Assembly (NCBI RefSeq): GCF_000002985.6
Contig: NC_003283.11
Span: 8,432,001 to 8,496,000 of the forward strand
Reading direction: 5' to 3'
DNA length: 64,000 nt
Source: Caenorhabditis elegans
Taxonomy: Eukaryota > Nematoda > Chromadorea > Rhabditida > Rhabditidae
In this document: piece by piece, positions 56,348 through 64,000 of the stretch
Position numbering within the stretch: position 1 is the first letter of the stretch
How the letters are laid out: every line of letters starts with the position of its first letter
Position numbers and translations under genes: made by a program
The notes under the pieces: generated by a model
Databases searched by the model: none
Seen by the model: only the letters and a program-made list of their open reading frames with translations
What the model was told of the DNA's origin: nothing

Positions 56348-57371
56348 GACTGAGAGATTGGCTCCCTCACTCACCATCTCTCAGTCGTCCTTTATTTCCC
56401 AATTAGCTGAGTGTGTTTTCCCCTAAAATCCATTATTCAAAAAGCCGCCATTCTGTCCAGATGCAAACGCGCCCCACTGAACGCCGTGCAGCGTTATAGC
56501 GGAGTATCGTTTGCGCGGTACAGATGATTCGGTTTTTATAGTAAGCGACACAGATTAACTCTTCCTTCTACTTTTTCCGAAATATATATATTTTTAATGA
56601 GTTTTTCCATATTTTCTCATTCCGTAAATTCGTGTAGACACAGATCTACACGATCCGGTCCCTTTTTGCCCGTTTGCACGTCTTCAAGTCCACTTCCAAC
56701 GTCAATCCCTAAATTTGGGCCTAAAATATAATTTATTTTTATACTTTCTTTATTATATTCAATCCACCCAAAACAACGGGAATGGATAAATAAACTTGAA
56801 TTCGTGTAATAATTGTGTTCTGTTATTAAATCCTCACAACATGCTTATCCGCGCGTCCTTCGATATTATGCTCCGAGTCCATCCGCGCGAATTGACCGTC
56901 AGTGGGTTTCCGACTCCCTTCGATTAGCTGACGTGTCAACAAACTTTGTAGTTGATCACTTTGTCATAAAAAATTATTACACTGAGATATCAGCATCCGA
57001 AGTGAGTGCGTTTTTTGAATTTTGAGGTTCTACTATACCTCAGGTTTTAGTCAGAATTCGTGTTCAGAACATCTAAACTAGATAAACTACAAACATTGCA
57101 TTTTTCTATAACATCTGATCAAATTTTGAAATGTTTTCAAAAAAAGTTTTGAAAAAAATTTTGAAAATTTTTGTAAGGGGTAAAAAAAAAAAAAAAAACC
57201 TCATTGCCAACTGTCCTATGCTAAAACCTTTGCAATATGCTTATGCTGACATTTTGAATATGCTTATGCTGACGTGCGCTTATGCTGACAAGAGCTCTCA
57301 CGAGAATTTCGTGATCCAAAAAACACATTGAAAGCTTATATCAGGACACTTGACGACGTAAAAGAAAACTG

Positions 57372-57442
57372 AACCTATCCAGATTCGAACCAGCAATGAC
57401 TGTATCTGAAGACCGTGCCCTTAACCACTACACCAAAAGGGC
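57372..57442 (-). tRNA. tRNA-like sequence, copy 3 (degenerate)
   Basis: Right-arm mirror of copy 2; same A and B boxes, poorly pairing acceptor stem. Confidence 0.6.
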
Positions 57443-57593
57443 GAGAGGTGCGCGCGTTCTCAAGGAATATATGAAATCAGTCGAGCTGTATGACAACTAG
57501 AGCTTCTCTCGATTGGAAGATATCTAGTACTTGAAAATGTGTTCATAAAGATTGGAACTACTACAGAATAAGTCATTAAGTTATTTTCTGTTC

Positions 57594-57845
57594 CTATTGT
57601 TCAGTTTCTACAAGAAATCTATTCCACATTGACTTTTGTTGTGAATTTGAACCTTCCGTTGACCTAAAATACTTCTGGAGAGCTACTTTTTTCGAGAGTA
57701 TTCTTAAGTTTTCTACAAATTCAACTTGTTGGATAATCGGGAACTTCTCTGATTCCTCGAAAATACTGTTTAAAAAAAAATTTTGGCCTAAATTTTTTTC
57801 CTCAAAAACACCTTCATTCTGGTATTTTCTAGGAGCATATGTCAT
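57594..57845 (-). CDS. 83-codon ORF, copy 3
   Basis: Identical in translation to the ORF at 42124-42375, as expected from the inverted arms. Unknown function. Confidence 0.3.
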   Translation of the reverse strand: MTYAPRKYQNEGVFEEKNLGQNFFLNSIFEESEKFPIIQQVEFVENLRILSKKVALQKYFRSTEGSNSQQKSMWNRFLVETEQ

Positions 57846-58108
57846 CTGTATTGTTTAATATTTTTTTGTTGCTTCAAAAGATCTGTTTTTGTGCTAAAAA
57901 AAGAACTTTTTCGTTGATTTTTGCATTTAAAAATATACAAATGTCGTCGAATTAAATGCACGATACGCAAAGGTACGCAAACACCGATGTGTACCGTACT
58001 CCGAAATGTTTTTAATTTCCATGTTTTAAATTAAGAAAGCGACAAAAATGAGAGTTTTAAGCACAAAAACAGAGCTTTTGAAGCAAAAAAATTTATTAAA
58101 CAATACAG

Positions 58109-58363
58109 ATGGCATATGCTCCTAGAAAATACCAGAATGAAGGTGTTTTTGAGGAAAAAAATTTAGGCCAAAATTTTTTTTTAAACAACAGTATTTTCGA
58201 GGAATCAGAGAAGTTCCCGATTATCCAACAAGTTGAATTTGTAGAAAACTTAAGAATACTCTCGAAAAAAGTAGCTCTCCAGAAGTATTTTAGGCCAACG
58301 GAAGGTTCAAATTCACAACAAAAGTTAATGTGGAATAGATTTCTTGTAGAAACTGAACAATAG
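58109..58363 (+). CDS. 84-codon ORF, copy 4
   Basis: Identical in translation to the ORF at 41606-41860. Unknown function. Confidence 0.3.
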   Translation: MAYAPRKYQNEGVFEEKNLGQNFFLNNSIFEESEKFPIIQQVEFVENLRILSKKVALQKYFRPTEGSNSQQKLMWNRFLVETEQ

Positions 58364-58514
58364 GAACAGAAAATAACTTAATGACTTATTCTGTAGTAGT
58401 TCCAATCTTTACGAACACATTTTCAAGTACTAGATATCTTCCAATCGAGAGAAGCTCTAGTTGTCATACAGCTCGACTGATTTCATATATTCCTTGAGAA
58501 CGCGCGCACCTCTC

Positions 58515-58585
58515 GCCCTTTTGGTGTAGTGGTTAAGGGCACGGTCTTCAGATACAGTCATTGCTGGTTCGAATCTGGATAGGTT
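58515..58585 (+). tRNA. tRNA-like sequence, copy 4 (degenerate)
   Basis: Right-arm mirror of copy 1, A and B boxes intact. Confidence 0.6.
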
Positions 58586-60193
58586 CAGTTTTCTTTTACA
58601 TCGTCAAGTGTCCTGATATAAGCTTTCAATGTGTTTTTTGGATCACGAAATTCTCGTGAGAGCTCTTGTCAGCATAAGCGCACGTCAGCATAAGCATATT
58701 CAAAATGTCAGCATAAGCATATTTCAAAGGTTTTAGCATAGGATAGTTGGGGTTTTAGCATAGGATAGTTTTTTGAAAACTTTTCAAAATTTGATCAGAT
58801 GTTATAGAAAAATGCAATGTTTGTAGTTTATCTAGTTTAGATGTTCTGACTAAAACCTGAGGTATAGTAGAACCTCAAAATTCAAAAAACGCACTCACTT
58901 CGGATGCTGATATCTCAGTGTAATAATTTTTTATGACAAAGTGATCAACTACAAAGTTGTTTATCTTAATATAAAGTACAATTTTGTAGTTAATAGTTTT
59001 TTATCAAAAAAATTGTTGGTTGAGATATGAACAGAAAAAGAAGAAGAAAATACAAGCATGAAGGTGCCGAACTTTACACAACTTTATCTCGACCAACAAA
59101 TTTTTTGATAAAAAACATTCAACTACAAAGTTGTACTTTAGATTAAGATAAACAACTTTGTAGTTGATCACTTTGTCATAAAAAAATTTTCAACGGAGAT
59201 ATCAGCATCCGAAGTGAGTGCGTTTTTTGAGCTTAGGGATTCTACTATACCTCAGGTTTTCGTCTGCAATCGTGTGCAGAACATCCAAACTAGAAAAAAC
59301 TACAAACATTGCATTTTTCTGATCAAATTTTGAAAAGTTTTCAAAAAAAATTTTGGAAAATTTTATTAGATAGAGGTAGTCAAAGAGCATTTGAAGGAAG
59401 TCAATGAGCATTTATACATCAGATCTCATCTCCATTTTTCCGGAATTTCAGGAAATGAGAAAGAGCACAACCTTCTTAGACATCAAAAACTAACATGTTC
59501 TTGAAATTTCTGATTGCGGCGGAAAAAACTGAAAGCGGAAAAAAACTGAAAATTCTGAAAAATTAGATAAAGGTAGTCAATGAGCCGAAAGGTAGTCAAT
59601 GATCTAAGGTAGTCAAAGAGCAAAAGGTAGTCAATGAGCCGAAAGGTAGTCAATATTCTAAGGTAGTCAAAGAGCAAAAGGTAGTCAAAGAGAAGGTAGT
59701 CAATGAGTGTTTGCCACAAAAACTGGACAATTAAACAACTAGTAGCTTAAGTTGACAAGTTGCAATGTACATCCTCTTCTCATTTCGATAAATCAAAAGT
59801 TTTGATGAAAACGAGGTTCCTGAAAAAAAGCGGTGTGACAGGGAATTTGCGGAAATAAAAAAAAAATTATTATACTTCAGTTCTTTTTCTTTACGAATTA
59901 ATCACAAATGTGTTTAATGTAAGAACAATACATGATGCAGAAAAATGTCCATATACTACTAGTAAACTAGAAAATGTCAGCAAGTTAGTAAATCTGAGTT
60001 CAAAGTAAATGAACTATTTCTTAGTAAATGACTGAGAGTAAAAAATGAGTAAATTAGACCTTGAAGTAAATGAACTCTTTTTCAGTAAACGAGAGAAAGT
60101 GAAATCGCTAGTAAATTAGACGTCGAAGTAAAAGTGCCACTTACGTAAACGAGTGATTTAGTAAATTAGACTATTAGTTAATGAGGGTTTGCC

Positions 60194-60202
60194 AAAAATT
60201 AG
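60194..60202. repeat. target site duplication, right copy
   Basis: aaaaattag, identical to 39767-39775, directly after the terminal gtttgcc. Confidence 0.9.
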
Positions 60203-62894
60203 TATAGATGTAGAGTTGTTTTTTTGGGACGTGCGGGTTTTTGAGAGTAGATTATAGCGGCCCTTTTTAGGCGGAAACTGAAAAGCCAAAAATCGAATTC
60301 ATGCATTTGGGGGTCATAAAATTGATTCTCGTTCTCAAAATTGATTTTCCAACTACATGAACTTCGGTATAAAAATCCCCCATAACAGCTCTAGATAAAT
60401 GAAGTTAAGATTACTGTAACGTGCCGTTTCTCAAAAAAAAATGTTCGGTGTTTTTTTTTGATAAACAGGTCAGTTTTCTCAATAAAAAAGAAATGAACGA
60501 TGACAATATATAAAAAATACAATATTGCAAAATCTGTCAAACAAAATAAAGAACATCATTTGACATTAATATTTTATGTCTTTTTTTTCAAGGTTTCAGT
60601 CATATCTTTTTTTCAAGGTTTCAGTCAACAGACAAATATTTCAGACGTTTTTTTTAATATCGGAAGCTTCAGAATATCCTTTCAAATGTTATGACATTAC
60701 TTTTTGCAGGTAGTTTTTGCCTTTTGGTAATGTCATTTTTGCGTGATAGTCTTCTAAATTTCAAACTATAAAAAATAATAATATTTAAACTTCAAAAGAA
60801 ACAGAAAATAATCGAAATTCTAGTAAAGTCTATAAATTATCAATCGTCTTCTTTATTGTCCATCTGATCCTCCACCATCGTCTTCTTCTCTTAATTGTTT
60901 GCAGCTGCTGCCCTGTCCATCTATTCTGTTTCAATTATTGATAGCGAGTAGTAGGCTGCCATCAGTTGGACATAGAGAAATATAAAAAAGAGAAGGCGTT
61001 GATGAAGTAGAATCGGAAGAACAAAGGCAACAATTGAAGAGACGCAGAATTTGGAAGAAGACGATGTTTCATCGTTCTTCGAGAACGAAGTCCCTTTTTC
61101 TGTTTTTTGTTGGTTTTTTTAGTTTTCTATAGTCTGATTCGAAATTCCTCGAACGTCGTTGTTTGTTTTCCGGATTTCCAGTCGTACTAATCGCAAATGG
61201 GAGTCTTTTAGAATCCCCTACAGGAGAAATTCAACAATATTTCTGCCTTGATGACCTACTTTTTAAAAAGTGAAAATCAGTTTTGATACATGTATCAATT
61301 GTCAAAAATAGTTGAAGCTGCGGCTCATTGCAAATATTGCCAATGCCCAATTGCCAATAGGTAGTGTCTTGAGGCATACTTGCCTGTCTCATGCCTGCCT
61401 TCAACATATTTGGCACGTTTCTTGCCTTTTTTCCATTGGCGATGAATTTGAATTAACAACTTTAACGTTTTTGGATAAAAGTTCTTACCAATTCTGTATA
61501 AACATAAAGAAACACATCTAAAAGTGATTTTTGTTACTTTCTGTCTATTAATACATTTTGTTTCGACGTTTACATGTGCAATGTGAAACCTTTTATATTC
61601 AATTTCACGTTTCAAAAATTAGTCCCCCTAGATTCTTGACTCGTTCTCATGGTTCAAATCAGAAGTTCGTAGATCTATTTTTGTAATCCTGTTTCTGGGC
61701 TGTGCCCTTTGCTTCTCTATTTCGTACTGTTCCTAATTGTTTATGACAAGTCTGATAAACATTTTATTTGAAAAAGTGGCTGTGTTGGCAAATGATAGGA
61801 TATTTATTTTAGAAGTTCAGATTCGATTCATTGCTTTTTAGTTGGTATGTTTTCGACATTACACTTTTGCAATTTCTCGAAATTTTGCTTCTCGATTATT
61901 CTGCTATTCGCATTTTGTTTAAAAATGGTCTCACTAGATTTTGACAATAAGTTTTGCTAATTTTGTTTAATTACTTTTCGGAAATTTACAAAAATTTAGT
62001 ATGAATTGTTTTTTGTTACAAATAATCACAGTTGTGCTGTATATCTACTAAACATTTCTGCTCTTGTAATTTAAAACTAGGACTAGAAAACCAGAGTAAA
62101 CCGTGACTCCCCTTATTTTTTCGCATTTCCAATAAACTCTCAACTGATTTCAAAACCGAATCTAATAGTATTTCTAACATCTGACCGAATTTAGACGTTC
62201 TTCGATAGAGCTTTTTGGAAATTCGGAAGATTGTGTCAAAATGAAATAACGACGTAACCTGTTAAAAACCAATAGTCAAGTATCAAAAGTAAATCTCGAG
62301 AATCAAATCAATTAAACGACATGTTCCTCCTCTCTTCTTCTTCCTCGTTCTTTCCATCTAAATTCCATGCTATGTTATCCTTTTTCTATCAAATAATCTT
62401 GTATTCCAATCTTTCCTCGTTCCATTCTCTCTTTCATTTATCATTGGTTTCTGTGAAGCTCTTCGATTCTTCCGACTCCCCGCGCATCAATTATTCGTTC
62501 GGAATGTGTCCTCCAGATGGATTACGAAATGACGAATGAGCCGCTCGTAGTCGTCTAAGAAGTGAAAGGCAAAGAAGAAGAAGAACTTATTTTACTTATT
62601 CTTTCCACTTTGTCATTTTCATTTTGTTTCGTTCACTATCCTTCATTCTCTGATCGAAACCGCCAAGATATATATGCCCAGCTGTGGTGACCTTTCTTTT
62701 TCAAATTCACTTCGTATATATCACTCTCCGTTGATTTTGGTTTTTATTTCCGTTGTTAAAAGAACAAGATGTGGATTTTTTAGCTTCTACATCCTAAAAT
62801 TTTTTTGAAAATGAAATGACACAGTATCTACGGTCTCTATCAGTTTTAAATATTTGAATTTCTCCTGATAACTCCAATTGTTGATTGCAGGTTA
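60203..62894. other. upstream region of the peroxidasin-like gene
   Basis: About 2.7 kb without a recognisable gene. Plus strand is pyrimidine-rich near 62,320-62,480 (CTCCTCTCTTCTTCTTCC-like). ORFs are short and low-complexity. Presumably promoter and outron; a TTGCAG acceptor lies four bases before the ATG at 62895. Confidence 0.5.
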
Positions 62895-64000
62895 ATGAAC
62901 TTATATCTCCTCCTACTTGTAATTGCCACGTCATCGTGGCAATTTGTGGCTGGATTGGAGTGTCCCGTGGAATGTACTTGTGATAAGAAGGGACTTGTAG
63001 TGGATTGCAGTAGTTCTGGTAAGCTTTATATATTGTCGAATTATGTTGATTACACCATTTATCTTGAATTCTTATTGTATTTAGACACTGTCACCGTGAC
63101 AGTTTTCCTACCGCGATGATTGTGTGTCCGAATTTTAAGTTTAAAGTTTGTTATACATAAATTAAGAATTATAGAGTAGGGATTGTTAGATAGATTGATC
63201 ATAAATATGTACATGGAAACCAACAGTACAATCGAAAAACGTACATATTGCATGACAAGTACACCAAAAAACTGTTTGGTCTTTGAAACCGGGCAGCCGG
63301 GGCCTCCTTAGCTCAGTTGGTAGAGCGTGAGACTTTTAATCTTAAGGTCAGGGGTTCGAGTCCCCTAGGTGGCTTGATTTTTTGCTCAAAAATTGTATAA
63401 TTTTATGAATGCTTGTTTAATTTGCACTTGAAGCATTTGTTACAGAAGAATATACTGCCTAACCCCAAAATTGCATTACCTATAAAACTGTATTAGTTGA
63501 ATATTTAATTGTTTCATTTTTCAGGCCTCACCAGGATTCCAAAAAATATTTCGCGGAATGTTCGTAGTTTGGTAATTAGGAACAACCGTATTCACAAACT
63601 GAAACGATCTGATTTGGAAGGATTTAATCAGCTTGAAACTCTTGTCCTTACTCATAATAAAATTAAAATAATTGAAGAGGTCAGTTGTTTTTAATTGAGA
63701 TTTAAGATTTTAGTTGGTTACATTTAATTTGGCCGATAGAAATTAAAATCATTTTCAGAATGTTCTTGATCACCTTCCAGAGCTGAAACGTCTTTCATTA
63801 GCTCATAATGAACTGGTTTATATTCCACCACTTTGCTCTGATTCTCGGCCACTAGCATCTCTGAATTTGAAACGAAACCACATTCAATTTATTGACGAGC
63901 AGGTGGGTCATTTGAATCGAAATTGATAAATTAGACATTTTTTAGGTTCTACGTTATTTCCCAGATCTTACACAACTCGATTTTTCACACAATAGAATAC
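62895..64000 (+). CDS. pxn-1: LRR protein, probably peroxidasin N-terminus (pxn-1), truncated by window edge
   Basis: Four exons are visible: 62895-63018, 63525-63679, 63759-63902 and 63946 onward, in consistent phase. Residues 1-20 are a signal peptide (MNLYLLLLVIATSSWQFVAG). An LRRNT cap follows (CPVECTCDKKGLVVDC), then leucine-rich repeats with the LxxLxLxxNxI pattern (VRSLVIRNNRIHKL, LETLVLTHNKIKII, LKRLSLAHNELVYI, LASLNLKRNHIQFI, LTQLDFSHNRI). This is the start of many extracellular LRR proteins. I recall the same N-terminus from C. elegans PXN-1 (ZK994.3, LRR-Ig-peroxidase), but the Ig and peroxidase domains that would prove it are outside the window. Intron 1 hosts a tRNA gene. Confidence 0.8.
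63302..63374 (+). tRNA. tRNA-Lys (anticodon TTT)
   Basis: 73 nt. D stem GCTC/GAGC, anticodon stem TGAGA/TCTTA with loop CTTTTAA (anticodon TTT), T arm AGGGG-TTCGAGT-CCCCT perfect, acceptor GCCTCCT/AGGTGGC with one T-T mismatch at 4:69. A box tagctcagttgg and B box ggttcgagtcc are canonical. A T run (gattttttg) begins two bases after the end, a pol III terminator. It lies in sense orientation in intron 1 of the LRR gene. Confidence 0.85.

Larger units (their letters stand above)
39776..60193. mobile_element. 20.4-kb fold-back composite transposon with Pao-type retroelement genes
   Basis: The element is 20,418 bp. It starts ggcaaaccctcattaacta and ends with the exact reverse complement, and it is flanked by perfect 9-bp direct repeats. 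Order: left arm 39776-45450; unique centre 45451-53479 with BEL/Pao gag, protease, RT and RNase H on the minus strand plus 3 kb of unassigned DNA; a third partial integrase copy 53480-54516; right arm 54517-60193. No DNA-transposon transposase was recognised in any frame, and no LTR pair was found. A 9-bp duplication with long terminal inverted repeats is typical of Mutator-like elements, but that assignment is only by structure. The coding parts are clearly more GC-rich than the surrounding DNA. Confidence 0.9.
54517..60193 (-). repeat. right terminal inverted repeat (5677 bp)
   Basis: Reverse complement of 39776-45450, starting cccaaagg and ending atgagggtttgcc. It contains mirror copies of every left-arm feature: integrase flank and hairpins (56,348-56,392, about 56,630-56,653), nested palindromes (57,208-58,748 and 58,769-59,348), minisatellite (about 59,569-59,712) and subterminal array (about 59,949-60,185). 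Confidence 0.93.

Noticed and set aside
39776..60193. Maverick/Polinton identity for the 20-kb element
   Set aside because: Size and inverted repeats fit, but no protein-primed polymerase, ATPase, capsid or protease genes of that class are present and the duplication is 9 bp rather than the usual 6.
1..64000. CRISPR arrays, bacterial operons, riboswitches
   Set aside because: The sequence is nuclear eukaryotic DNA with spliced genes; no array of regularly spaced identical repeats was seen apart from the transposon minisatellites.

Overview
The window reads as nuclear DNA of Caenorhabditis elegans or a very close relative. It is AT-rich, has short introns with the nematode TTTCAG acceptor, trans-splice acceptors just before several start codons, closely spaced same-strand genes that look like an operon, and proteins I recognise as the C. 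elegans chromosome V neighbourhood (natc-1, mrps-2, mrpl-4, an INTS12-like PHD gene, dnj-22, a GPB5-like hormone subunit). Exon models were assembled by hand from splice sites and codon phase. Gene names come from memory of the families, not from a search.

Layout. 0.8-6.5 kb (minus): 5' half of an OXR1-type LysM gene (lmd-3) that runs off the left edge, with large introns and possible further upstream exons at 12.7 and 16.5 kb. 14.7-16.0 kb (minus): a complete PGAP2-family membrane protein. 16.6-24.2 kb: gene-poor, pyrimidine-rich on the plus strand. 24.2-25.2 kb (plus): a small secreted protein I do not recognise. 25.7-30.1 kb (minus): a KCTD3/SHKBP1-type BTB-WD40 protein and a DNAJC17-type J protein. 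30.4-38.0 kb (plus): a probable operon natc-1, mrps-2, mrpl-4, ints-12. 38.1-38.5 kb (minus): cystine-knot exons of a glycoprotein-hormone beta5-like gene. 62.9 kb to the end (plus): signal peptide and leucine-rich repeats of a peroxidasin-type protein (probably pxn-1) with a tRNA-Lys in its first intron.

39,776-60,193 is one 20.4-kb mobile element. It is flanked by a perfect 9-bp target duplication (aaaaattag), has terminal inverted repeats of about 5.68 kb that are nearly identical, and carries BEL/Pao retroelement genes. The integrase lies inside both inverted arms. Gag, protease, reverse transcriptase and RNase H are in the unique centre, broken in several frames. A third, more diverged partial integrase copy abuts the right arm in opposite orientation. 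Each arm holds nested palindromes, two tRNA-like sequences, a mirrored pair of 83/84-codon ORFs and subterminal repeat arrays. No LTR pair and no recognisable DNA-transposon transposase were found. The whole behaves structurally like a fold-back DNA transposon that has swallowed a Pao retroelement, and it is the most unusual thing in the window.

Gene logic: the plus-strand cluster groups protein-synthesis and processing functions (N-terminal acetylation, mitochondrial ribosome, Integrator), as C. elegans operons commonly do. dnj-22 sits head to head with natc-1 across about 290 bp and may share its promoter region. The transposon lies directly upstream of the GPB5-like gene and could affect its expression.
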